A stretch of DNA of 64,000 nucleotides from Bacteroidales bacterium UBA6267 (GTDB taxonomy: Bacteria; Bacteroidota; Bacteroidia; Bacteroidales; UBA1556), in NCBI GenBank assembly GCA_002440745.1, contig DJVB01000006.1:1-64000 (forward strand), in the 5' to 3' direction. Below, piece by piece: positions 1-7,282 of this stretch; within the stretch, counting starts at the first letter, position 1, and each line of letters opens with the position of its first letter. Both the position numbers and the translations under genes were made by a program. The notes below the pieces were generated by a model. The model ran no database searches, was not told where the DNA came from, and saw only the letters and a program-made list of their open reading frames with translations.

Positions 1-224
1 ATGCGGTTTACCGAAGGGATACATACTTGCCATCTAATTGTGTCAATCATTCTTGGAGGCCTATGTATTGTGGTCAAAATCATTCCCGTTTCGTTTTTAT
101 CTAAAACAACTTTATAAGTTTTATCGCCATTTGGACAGTATGCACATATATATTTGCCATGTATTACTTTTTGACTACTACATGAAACAAATATCAACAA
201 AAAAACAATATTTAGTATTTTCAT
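1..224 (-). CDS. Putative immunity lipoprotein, partial at window edge
   Basis: The reading frame begins at an ATG on positions 224-222 and runs off the left edge, so about 74 residues are visible. The N-terminus is a typical SPII signal: Met-Lys, a hydrophobic stretch, then a lipobox ending VSC at about residue 15, followed by Ser-Ser. After that come the Cys pair CAYC and no recognised domain. The start lies two bases after the stop of the preceding RHS tip gene, which suggests translational coupling and a partner role, most simply immunity to that tip. The immunity role is an inference from position. The frame is in phase to base 1 without a stop. Confidence 0.6.
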   Translation of the reverse strand, partial: MKILNIVFLLIFVSCSSQKVIHGKYICAYCPNGDKTYKVVLDKNETGMILTTIHRPPRMIDTIRWQVCIPSVNR

Positions 225-226
225 GG

Positions 227-1207
227 CTATTGGGATTTTTTATGTTTCTTTACGAGGTCTGGATAAGTTGATCTAATAAATTTAGATTTTGAAAGATTGT
301 CAGCTGTTATATCTTTAACACCTTTAATCTCTGAAACATTTACTATGTTATAAAAAGCTTTTTGCCTTTCAGAATTGACATATGATACTTGTATCTTATA
401 CGCTTCAGCTTCATCACTAAGATCATATGATGAATTATCATCGTGTCCTCCGCTAATTTTCAATGCGCCTGAAATGTATTGATAACCATGAGCCTCCTCA
501 TGAGCCTGAGCATTGGGACTACTTTCTTTATACTCCATCGTTACTACACCGTTTTTATAATAAGTTGATACGTCACTAGATGATTCATCAACCTTCTTAT
601 ATGCATATTTCCAGTCTTTCGTTGTAATCATTTCTTCAAGGTGTGATACGTGGTCTTCAAGTACTTTAACCTGATCTTTTGAATCAGCTAAAGTTTGTTT
701 CTCCGAATCAGTCAAGCTCTCTTTGGATTCTAAGGCTTTAATATTATTGTTCAACTCAGCGACTCGATTTCTCGCCTCTGTTTGGGAATTTCGTGCACGT
801 GTTACATCATTTGGGTCATCAAATTCCCGCCCATCCGGATCCACCAACATCATCGGATTACCTGCTGTGTACATGTAAGCACTCATCGAAGGATACTGAC
901 TTGCCAACGGATCAACTGACAGCCACACACTTATATCACTATCATAATACCTTGCCCCAAAATAAGAATACCCCGTCTCCACATCTTTTTCCTTGCCGCT
1001 AAACGTGTAGCGCGACTCCCAGCCGGAGGAGGTTTGGGTTACAAACGATTCACCAAAAGGCACCCCGAAAGCTTTCGGGGGCAGGTGTTGAACTGCCTCT
1101 CCCGAGGCATCGGTGATGAGGCTGTACAATTTGTCTTCAATTATTTTCAGGATGCACTGTATCATTTCTAAAATTTTATTGAAATACAAAAACCAAGAAT
1201 AAAACAA
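227..1207 (-). CDS. RHS core fragment with HExxH metallopeptidase-like tip
   Basis: RHS C-terminal cassette. The conserved core is recognisable from about residue 30 (ITDASGEAVQ) through GKEKDVETGY and SYFGARYYDS to DPDG at 123-126. The first ~29 residues do not match the other cassettes, so the true start is uncertain and the gene may be a promoterless fragment. The tip begins after DPDG: a charged coiled-coil stretch (about 137-195), then HEEAH at 236-240, which fits the zincin HExxH pattern, with acidic residues E266/E268 that could supply a third ligand. I infer a metallopeptidase toxin tip. The core carries an 18-bp palindrome at 1063-1080 that replaces the usual QYL with PPKAFGV. A lipoprotein gene follows two bases downstream. 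Confidence 0.7.
   Translation of the reverse strand: MFYSWFLYFNKILEMIQCILKIIEDKLYSLITDASGEAVQHLPPKAFGVPFGESFVTQTSSGWESRYTFSGKEKDVETGYSYFGARYYDSDISVWLSVDPLASQYPSMSAYMYTAGNPMMLVDPDGREFDDPNDVTRARNSQTEARNRVAELNNNIKALESKESLTDSEKQTLADSKDQVKVLEDHVSHLEEMITTKDWKYAYKKVDESSSDVSTYYKNGVVTMEYKESSPNAQAHEEAHGYQYISGALKISGGHDDNSSYDLSDEAEAYKIQVSYVNSERQKAFYNIVNVSEIKGVKDITADNLSKSKFIRSTYPDLVKKHKKSQ
1063..1080. repeat. 18-bp palindrome in RHS core (copy 1)
   Basis: CCCCGAAAGCTTTCGGGG, a perfect palindrome. It lies within the RHS core of the 227-1207 gene, where the other cassettes encode HLQYLPFGE and this one encodes HLPPKAFGVPFGE (four codons more, frame kept). It shares the CCCGAAAGCTTTCGGG centre with copies near 4593 and 10243. 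Confidence 0.85.
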
Positions 1208-1571
1208 ATATCAGAAAAACGATAAAACCCCATTTCATTGCTTTCCATGCATCTTTATATTTTCTTTCAAAGCCTTTTGCTTTAAAAGTACCAGCAATTG
1301 CCCATGGAATAACTCCATAAAAGAAAAGGAAAAACAAAATTTTCTGTACGATATCAAGTGGAATATTTGACTTTTCTGAATGTTCTTGTTTTATAAGATC
1401 TGCTGTATTTCTGATAATCTGTAAATCATCTTCAGATAAATTTCTGTTCTTCAATACATGCTCAATTGCATCAATAGCTTCAGGCTGATAATCATCTTTG
1501 TGATTGTTTAAAATATAAATCAGTTCCTCCGAACTTTTATCCTGCATTATTTCTATAAAATTTTTGTTCAT
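1176..1571 (-). CDS. Small membrane protein, candidate immunity
   Basis: 131-residue protein with an acidic, helical N-terminal half (about 1-70) and two hydrophobic segments, around 78-95 (ILFFLFFYGVIPWAIAG) and 112-131 (at the very C-terminus). No family was recognised. It starts 16 bases after the 52-residue membrane ORF that follows the RHS tip at 1748-3034, and its 3' end overlaps the unaligned front of the next RHS fragment by 32 bases. Position suggests an immunity or accessory membrane protein for the preceding tip. That is inference. Base composition is as AT-rich as the tips. Confidence 0.6.
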   Translation of the reverse strand: MNKNFIEIMQDKSSEELIYILNNHKDDYQPEAIDAIEHVLKNRNLSEDDLQIIRNTADLIKQEHSEKSNIPLDIVQKILFFLFFYGVIPWAIAGTFKAKGFERKYKDAWKAMKWGFIVFLIFVLFLVFVFQ

Positions 1572-1586
1572 TGAATTAAATTTTAC

Positions 1587-1745
1587 CTAATTAACCAATA
1601 TATATAATAATAAAAAGAAAACAACCAAACCTAAAATAAAATCAAAAATCCATTTCCATAATTTGTATCTATCTCTAATTCTAAGTATATATGTACTTAT
1701 AAAAGTACCTAAACGCTTTACTAAACTCATCCATAAAAAATCCAT
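1587..1745 (-). CDS. 52-residue membrane protein after RHS tip
   Basis: Short frame starting ATG at 1745-1743 and ending TAG at 1587-1589. The product begins MDFLWMSLVKRLG, is basic in the middle, and ends with one strong transmembrane segment (about residues 32-51, FDFILGLVVFFLLLYILVN). The start is two bases after the stop of the RHS tip gene at 1748-3034, the same spacing as at the 227/224 junction, which argues for a coupled and real gene. It may be the immunity protein, or a partner of the 131-residue membrane protein downstream. No homology was recognised. Confidence 0.5.
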   Translation of the reverse strand: MDFLWMSLVKRLGTFISTYILRIRDRYKLWKWIFDFILGLVVFFLLLYILVN

Positions 1746-1747
1746 AT

Positions 1748-3034
1748 CTATTCATGTATTTCATTCAAAATGGTACCTGCTTTTAATCCTTTTTTCATAT
1801 ATTTTTTCGATTCAATATTCTGATTTGCACTTTTGTTTACTGCATCTCTATAAAACTCTTTAGTATCTCTTGATAGGTCTTTAGTCCAGTTCTTTTTATC
1901 TGCATATTTGGAATAGCCAGGTGCACCCTTTAACAATGTTTTAGAACCCGCTGAAATTGCCCCTAAACCTATACTAGTAAACCCATCTAAACCTTTGTCT
2001 AATAACTCATTATTGTTCTGCACTAAAGTACCATCTATATTTACAGAGCCAGCTAAACCCGTAATATCTTGAACTAATGCTAAACTTGTGACGTAAACTG
2101 ATAATCCATCAGCCATTGAAAATCCTATATTACCTGCAGCTTTTAATAATACATTTGCGTCTTCAGAGTTGGTTTTGTTTCGTAGTTCTTCAAGTTTATT
2201 TGGTTCATGTGCGCTTAATCTATCACCTTGTGGTACTAATGTGCCATTTTTATTAAAATATTGCTCCTTCATCATATAATAGGATTCATTTATTGTTGCA
2301 CCAGATTTCACAAATCCTATAAGCTGTCTATAACTAACACAAATACTTCTTTTATGATAATTGACAATTTCACCTCCATGCTTTGATTGAAATTCTTTAG
2401 CAGCTCTTCTCTGATCTTTTGTTGAACCAAAAAGCCCAAATAAATAATTTCCGTCAGGATCGATAATATTAACAGGATTGCCAGCCGTGTACATGTAAGC
2501 ACTCATACTCGGATACTTATCCGCCAGCGGATCCACAGAAAGCCAGATGCTCAAATCCGAGTCATAATACCTCGCCCCAAAATAAGAATACCCCGTTTCT
2601 ACATCTTTCTCCTTGCCGGAGAAGGTGTAGCGCGACTCCCAGCCGGAGGAGGTTTGGGAAACAAAGTGCTCACCGAAGGGGAGATATTGTAGGTGTTGAA
2701 CTGCCTCTCCCGAGGCATCGGTGATGAAGCTGCTGCTTCCAAGGTGATCGCTATGGGTGAAGTAGAGCTCTTCTTCGGCATCGTCTAAGTCGGCAAAGTC
2801 TTCGATGCCGTGGAGAATTATCTCTGCCCCGAGCTCCACATCTGCCGAGCAACTGAAAGAGTTGATGATATGCTGTTGCAGGTTGTCGGAGTGGTCTTCC
2901 AAACTGCCCTCCAATGGCGCTATGGCAAAGCTCTGATCCACAGGATTATCCACCATGCCAAAGCCGCCGCCGAGCAAATCAGCTTGTATTGGGTTTAAGC
3001 GGGAAGGGGTGGTATGTGGGTTAGGTGGATTCAT
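1748..3034 (-). CDS. RHS core fragment with unclassified tip
   Basis: 428 residues. Core from GGGFGMVDN (residue 22) through HSDHLGSSS, GKEKDVETGY and SYFGARYYDS to DPDG at 192-195. The tip (196-428) has a glycine/alanine-rich hydrophobic middle (about 290-375) resembling the pre-toxin region of polymorphic toxins, and a short basic C-terminus. No catalytic motif was recognised. The core DNA is nearly identical to that of the 7283-8770 cassette, whereas the tips are unrelated. The start MNPPNPHT shares about 45 bases with the start of the cassette at 10754-11620. Two small membrane genes follow. Confidence 0.75.
   Translation of the reverse strand: MNPPNPHTTPSRLNPIQADLLGGGFGMVDNPVDQSFAIAPLEGSLEDHSDNLQQHIINSFSCSADVELGAEIILHGIEDFADLDDAEEELYFTHSDHLGSSSFITDASGEAVQHLQYLPFGEHFVSQTSSGWESRYTFSGKEKDVETGYSYFGARYYDSDLSIWLSVDPLADKYPSMSAYMYTAGNPVNIIDPDGNYLFGLFGSTKDQRRAAKEFQSKHGGEIVNYHKRSICVSYRQLIGFVKSGATINESYYMMKEQYFNKNGTLVPQGDRLSAHEPNKLEELRNKTNSEDANVLLKAAGNIGFSMADGLSVYVTSLALVQDITGLAGSVNIDGTLVQNNNELLDKGLDGFTSIGLGAISAGSKTLLKGAPGYSKYADKKNWTKDLSRDTKEFYRDAVNKSANQNIESKKYMKKGLKAGTILNEIHE
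2500..2975 (-). repeat. RHS core repeat, nearly identical to 7940-8425
   Basis: The DNA encoding the core from GGGFGMVDN to about WLSVDPL matches the corresponding stretch of the 7283-8770 cassette almost base for base. For example, the run covering FADLDDAEEEL is the same at both places. Both sides of it diverge. It would be a substrate for homologous recombination between cassettes. Boundaries are approximate. Confidence 0.7.
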
Positions 3035-3075
3035 AGGGTAAAATTAACTTAAAGAATTCGTTATTTGTACAAATA

Positions 3076-3924
3076 TTAATACGCATAGTAGTTAAAATAT
3101 AAAGGGACTTTCCGTTGATAACTGAGGCTTTTTTTTGTTTCAATTATCTGACCTCTTACATAATTCCATCCGCGAACTTTGGGCAAAACTGAGTATAAAT
3201 AGAAACCGGTGCTATCAATAAAACCTGTTTTCTCAATTGATGTCAATGAATGGTATTCATCCAAAGTTCCAAACATGATTTTCACCTCTGAATCTTTCAC
3301 AATTCGATAAAACTTTACATAAATGTCAGTTTCACTTCCATATGGCGAAACTATCAATTTATTAATCATTGAATCACCGACAACATAATAAAATGATGAT
3401 TTTTCGGGTACGACTTGACAATTTGTATCCATTAATAAATTCCCTATATTACTTTCGATCGTGTCATTAATGATTGATAAATAGAAATAATTAATCCAAT
3501 AAGGTTTGTTGTCAGTATTAGCCTCTATTCCAACACTTTGATATCTTCTCTTCCCGTCTTCAATAAAAGCTTCTGACTGAACAAAATGAATATCTCTATA
3601 ATAACTATAGCGTAGGCCATTTTCCCTTCCATTAATGGCATAAGATTCGAATCTCACTTTTCCATCTTCATACTTATAAAAAATGCTATCTTGAACATCA
3701 TTCTTAAAAAATCCTTTAGTGTGAATTTGATGATTTCGATATTTTACAAACTCGCCGGTTCGGACTCCGTTTTTATCAACGTAGTATATCATAGAATCAT
3801 TCTTTATGGAGTCAATTCTGATAAGTCTTGTTAATTCTTCTTTGTTATTATCCTGAGTAATAGTCGGATTATTCTTACAACCAGTAAATAACAATATGCT
3901 AAAAAAAATAAATATTACTCTCAT
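3076..3924 (-). CDS. MORN-like repeat lipoprotein, candidate immunity
   Basis: 282-residue lipoprotein: hydrophobic leader and lipobox LFTGC at about 12-16. Residues 47-110 contain short repeats of the MORN/antitoxin type (a G-E-F-V-K-Y-like unit, then KGFFKNDVQDSIFYKYEDG, then the GLRYSYY unit). The C-terminus GWNYVRG...VPLYFNYYAY matches the end of the lipoprotein at 6455-7276 (GWHFVTG...TPLYFNFYVY), so the two are divergent paralogues. Its start overlaps the stop of the RHS tip gene at 3921 by four bases (ATGA). Periplasmic-facing immunity is inferred from lipidation, position and the paired paralogue. No enzymatic motif is seen. Confidence 0.7.
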   Translation of the reverse strand: MRVIFIFFSILLFTGCKNNPTITQDNNKEELTRLIRIDSIKNDSMIYYVDKNGVRTGEFVKYRNHQIHTKGFFKNDVQDSIFYKYEDGKVRFESYAINGRENGLRYSYYRDIHFVQSEAFIEDGKRRYQSVGIEANTDNKPYWINYFYLSIINDTIESNIGNLLMDTNCQVVPEKSSFYYVVGDSMINKLIVSPYGSETDIYVKFYRIVKDSEVKIMFGTLDEYHSLTSIEKTGFIDSTGFYLYSVLPKVRGWNYVRGQIIETKKSLSYQRKVPLYFNYYAY

Positions 3925-4688
3925 TTTTTCTTGTTTTTATCAACTATCCAATAGTTCACATGATTAGGGTATGCTTTCAGTAAAAAACCTATTGAGTCAG
4001 ATTTATAACATTTCATGGTGCCAAGAGTATCCCCTTTTTTGACGGATGAATCAGCTTTAGTATAATCAGAAATTATATACGCTTCGTCATCAAAAGGTCT
4101 TCTTATTTTTAATATCTCATAAGACAGATATTCAATGGCCATATCAATAGGGTCTTCAACTTCAATAGTACCGTCCCAATTTCTTTCTTGTATAGCGTAT
4201 GGGTTAAACCCTCTAGGTTCATTACCAAGAACCCAAAAGCCGCCTTTTGATTCATCTTGAACGTAATTATCCGAATATGCGCTTTCTTCCTTTGATTCAG
4301 GAGTTATTATTGCTATTTCATATGAATTATAATCTCTGGTACCATCTGCATTTAGTTTAACATTTTTTCCAGAGAAGTTTTCCCGACTATCGAATCCTTC
4401 TGCGAATAGATAGCTTCCATTTATCTTCTTTGAATCTAAATCAGCCTGACTTCTTACATTTTCATCAAATAATAAAACACCATCACCATCAATATACCAA
4501 TCCATTCCATTTGGGTCAGTAACAACAAGAGGATGCCCCCCAACATACATATACCCACTCATACTCGGATACTTATCCGCTAAGGAATCCACTCCCGAAA
4601 GCTTTCGGGACAGCCACACACTTTGGTCGCTGTCGTAGTTGAGGACTTCAAAATCGCCATACTTTATAATAAAAACACTGATAATCAC
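3921..4688 (-). CDS. Short RHS core fragment with unclassified tip
   Basis: 255 residues, apparently starting at GTG 4688, which overlaps the upstream lipoprotein stop. Only the end of the core is present, from YDSDQSVWLS to DPNG at 58-61; the first ~17 residues are unrelated. A five-residue insertion RKLSG (28-32) between WLS and VDSLAD is encoded by the palindrome at 4593-4610. The tip (62-255) begins DWYIDGDG, is acidic, and has no recognised catalytic motif. The gene is followed, with a four-base overlap, by a MORN-like lipoprotein. It may be a silent cassette, since its core is too short to be a delivery module by itself. Confidence 0.65.
   Translation of the reverse strand: MIISVFIIKYGDFEVLNYDSDQSVWLSRKLSGVDSLADKYPSMSGYMYVGGHPLVVTDPNGMDWYIDGDGVLLFDENVRSQADLDSKKINGSYLFAEGFDSRENFSGKNVKLNADGTRDYNSYEIAIITPESKEESAYSDNYVQDESKGGFWVLGNEPRGFNPYAIQERNWDGTIEVEDPIDMAIEYLSYEILKIRRPFDDEAYIISDYTKADSSVKKGDTLGTMKCYKSDSIGFLLKAYPNHVNYWIVDKNKKK
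4593..4610. repeat. 18-bp palindrome in RHS core (copy 2)
   Basis: TCCCGAAAGCTTTCGGGA. Compared with other cores it is a 15-base, five-codon in-frame insertion (RKLSG) between WLS and VDxLAD. The insertion point is the same as in the copy at 10243-10258. Confidence 0.85.
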
Positions 4689-5317
4689 AACTTATTCAAT
4701 TCATTAGTTTTTTGGTAATTTATTTTGTATGTAACCATTGCTCGACCGTCTGACAATTGTTCCGTAATAAAAATATCGACAATTACTTTACTTTTTAGAT
4801 CCATATACCTTTGAATGAGTTCAAAATACTTAATATCTTCATAGAAGACCACAGTTTTATTATTTTGCAATAAATCTATCTCAATTTCTATATTATTATA
4901 ATAAACCCAAATTTCATTTTTTCCTTTATATACATCAGTAATTAAAATCTGCCCCGTATTTAATGGTACTGAGTCAACTATTACTTGTTTATGCAGTAGA
5001 ACAAGATTATGCTTATGGGGGTTATTTTTATCAATGAGTATCCAGTACTTGGTCCCCATTGCTAAATATGGAGGTGAAGCCAAATAAACTTCATAAGTAG
5101 AATCATTGTATTTTAAATCAAATATTGACCCACCACTAAGAGTATGATGAGTAATTTCACCAACAACTTCTATTGCATCATACTTTTCTGTAAACTCTTG
5201 AATAGTATGGGTTTTACAAGAAAAAAGAAATATTGGAATAATTAAAAATAAAATTATTGATAAAATATTCCAATTTCTTTTTATGAGACTCAAACGTTTT
5301 AGAAATGTGTATTTCAT
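4685..5317 (-). CDS. Lipoprotein, candidate immunity
   Basis: 210 residues: basic start, a long hydrophobic leader (about 17-33) and lipobox LFSC at about 31-34, predicting an SPII-processed lipoprotein. The mature part is rich in beta-forming residues and has no recognised domain. It starts seven bases after the stop of the RHS tip gene at 5325-6365, and its own stop overlaps the next RHS fragment. The tip-lipoprotein order repeats elsewhere in the array, so immunity to the preceding tip is the simplest reading (inference). Confidence 0.6.
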   Translation of the reverse strand: MKYTFLKRLSLIKRNWNILSIILFLIIPIFLFSCKTHTIQEFTEKYDAIEVVGEITHHTLSGGSIFDLKYNDSTYEVYLASPPYLAMGTKYWILIDKNNPHKHNLVLLHKQVIVDSVPLNTGQILITDVYKGKNEIWVYYNNIEIEIDLLQNNKTVVFYEDIKYFELIQRYMDLKSKVIVDIFITEQLSDGRAMVTYKINYQKTNELNKL

Positions 5318-5324
5318 AGTTGCA

Positions 5325-6365
5325 TTATTTAATAATCCCTTTTTGTCTTAGTTGTTCTTTTGCCTTGCTTTCATTTTCTTTTGGATCATATTTTGGGTCT
5401 TTTGGCGTTCTAAGACCAACTATTTCGACAGGAGGAAGGGAAATAGTCCGGTTTTGTTTATAATCATTCTTTAAAATTGTTGAAGGGGACTTCCAAATAC
5501 CATCTAATGCTCCAACAGTAGTAGTCTTCCAAAATGCCCCGGGAAAATCGGGACTGTTTTTATCATAGAAATCAACTTTATTTAATCCACTTCCATATTT
5601 TAATCCAATTGACAAAACTTCTCCCGCAATATCATACCCAAACTCTGCCCAATCTTTTTTATAGTCTCCTTGCCCTAAGATGACATTCGGCGTTTTATCA
5701 TCTCCTTTCCAGTCCACTCCACTTCTTGCAATTGCAGCACCACCTTCAATGTACGGAACTAATGCAGCCCCTACCCCTGAACCTATCAATGCACCTTCAA
5801 TGGCAGTTATTCCTACATCTGCCCAATCCATATTCTTATTCCAATCTTTAAAAAAACTTTGACCATTTGCCATATTATTTAAACCATTTGACATTGTTTG
5901 ACTAAAAACTTCAGTAGCAGCGCCAACTAATCCTCCTATCAAAGCCCCTATAGGATTCTCACCTTCTTCATCAATATATTTCTGAGGATTATGCTCAACG
6001 TAATTATAAGAAGAAATGTGCGGATAATCATCACTCATCGGATCCACGCTAAGCCAAACACTTATATCACTATCATAATACCTTGCCCCGAAGTACGAAT
6101 ACCCCGTTTCCACATCTTTTTCCTTGCCGGAGAAGGTATAAGGCACATCCCACTCATTATTACGCTGGTAGATATAGTCTTCGCCGTAGGGGAGATATTG
6201 CAGGTGCTGGTTTACAGAGCCCGAGGCATCGGTGATACATGAAGATCCGCCAGGATGTTTAAAGTGGAAATTCATATTTTCCAATTGTTTTAACATAAAA
6301 ACCTCCTGTAGGCCACCAACCCACTTAGGATTTATAAAGTCAAAACAATTACTTCTTTGATTCAT
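5325..6365 (-). CDS. RHS core fragment with glycine-rich tip
   Basis: 346 residues. The core begins near HPGGSSCITDASGS (about 38-50), a divergent form of HSDHLGSSSFITDASGE, and ends at an altered junction IDEEG (131-135) instead of DPDG. The tip opens with a glycine/alanine-rich hydrophobic region (about 138-215, GALIGGLVGAA, GALIGSGVGAALV) like the pre-toxin segments of Bacteroidota polymorphic toxins. The basic C-terminal ~120 residues have no recognised motif. The N-terminal 35 residues do not match the other cores. This core is more divergent than the others (for example EWDVPYTF in place of WESRYTF). Confidence 0.7.
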   Translation of the reverse strand: MNQRSNCFDFINPKWVGGLQEVFMLKQLENMNFHFKHPGGSSCITDASGSVNQHLQYLPYGEDYIYQRNNEWDVPYTFSGKEKDVETGYSYFGARYYDSDISVWLSVDPMSDDYPHISSYNYVEHNPQKYIDEEGENPIGALIGGLVGAATEVFSQTMSNGLNNMANGQSFFKDWNKNMDWADVGITAIEGALIGSGVGAALVPYIEGGAAIARSGVDWKGDDKTPNVILGQGDYKKDWAEFGYDIAGEVLSIGLKYGSGLNKVDFYDKNSPDFPGAFWKTTTVGALDGIWKSPSTILKNDYKQNRTISLPPVEIVGLRTPKDPKYDPKENESKAKEQLRQKGIIK

Positions 6366-6454
6366 GGATAGAATTTTATTTCATCATAGCTTGAATTGAG
6401 TGCATGATTTATACATTAAACAAAAACAATTCCTTTGGTAAATTTACAATTTAT

Positions 6455-7276
6455 CTAATAAACGTAGAAATTAAAATAAAGGGGTGTTATTTTTTCTCCT
6501 TCACCTCTTATGTATTCGCTTATAGAACCTGTAACAAAATGCCAACCTTTACAACTTGATTTGATTTTTAAATCGATTTTAACACTTTTACCTTCATCAG
6601 TTTTGTCAAAACTATATGTAGTTGTGTCGTTAAATGAGTTTTTTTCGATATCCTCAATTTTTAAATCTACAAATGTATTAGGCCTACTCCTGAGGAAATA
6701 TATAGTAATGATAGAATTCTTATTCCTCTTAATATTAATATCATTATCAAAAATATCATCATATGATAAAATGTAATATGAAGATGACATAACATCAAGT
6801 GAATTGTTCCTGTATACTAAAGCTCCAATATAGGTTATATTTGAATCGTTGTTTTTATAATATTCGTCGGTTAAAATGGAATCATTATTACTATATTTTG
6901 ATTTACAAATAATCATAGTTTTATCATGTCTCATAAAACTTGAAGTATTCTTTGAACTGTCATTTAATTCAAAATCATACCTCATTCCTTCCTGTTTTCC
7001 ATAAATATAATGAGCAATAAGCTTAATTTTGCCATTAGGCCAATATAATTTATATATACTATCCCTCAAACCATCTTTAAAAAATCCATTTGCAAAATTA
7101 CCATCGTGATAATATGCTGTAAAAGGACCGTGGTATTTCCCTTTTTTGTTAATAGTTGCAACCAACGAATCTCCATTTGGTTTAACTTCTATTCTCGTCA
7201 TACCTGATTCTTCTGGACTGTTTTTGCAAGCAAAAAACACTTGCATTAGTATAAAAAAGAGTACTATATTTTTCAT
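6455..7276 (-). CDS. MORN-like repeat lipoprotein, candidate immunity
   Basis: 273-residue lipoprotein with leader and lipobox FFAC at about 14-17. MORN-type units occur at about 47-103 (YHGPFTAYYHDG, NGFFKDGLRDSIYKLYWPNG, YGKQEGMRYDF). The middle is low-complexity, Asn/Ser/Asp-rich. The ending GWHFVTG...TPLYFNFYVY matches the lipoprotein at 3076-3924, so they are paralogues placed after two different RHS tips. It starts six bases after the stop of the 7283-8770 tip gene. A periplasmic immunity role is inferred. Confidence 0.7.
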   Translation of the reverse strand: MKNIVLFFILMQVFFACKNSPEESGMTRIEVKPNGDSLVATINKKGKYHGPFTAYYHDGNFANGFFKDGLRDSIYKLYWPNGKIKLIAHYIYGKQEGMRYDFELNDSSKNTSSFMRHDKTMIICKSKYSNNDSILTDEYYKNNDSNITYIGALVYRNNSLDVMSSSYYILSYDDIFDNDINIKRNKNSIITIYFLRSRPNTFVDLKIEDIEKNSFNDTTTYSFDKTDEGKSVKIDLKIKSSCKGWHFVTGSISEYIRGEGEKITPLYFNFYVY

Positions 7277-7282
7277 ATTAAT

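Noticed and set aside
38..271. 77-residue plus-strand ORF at the left edge
   Set aside because: Lies opposite the minus-strand lipoprotein frame that has a clean SPII signal and couples to the RHS stop.
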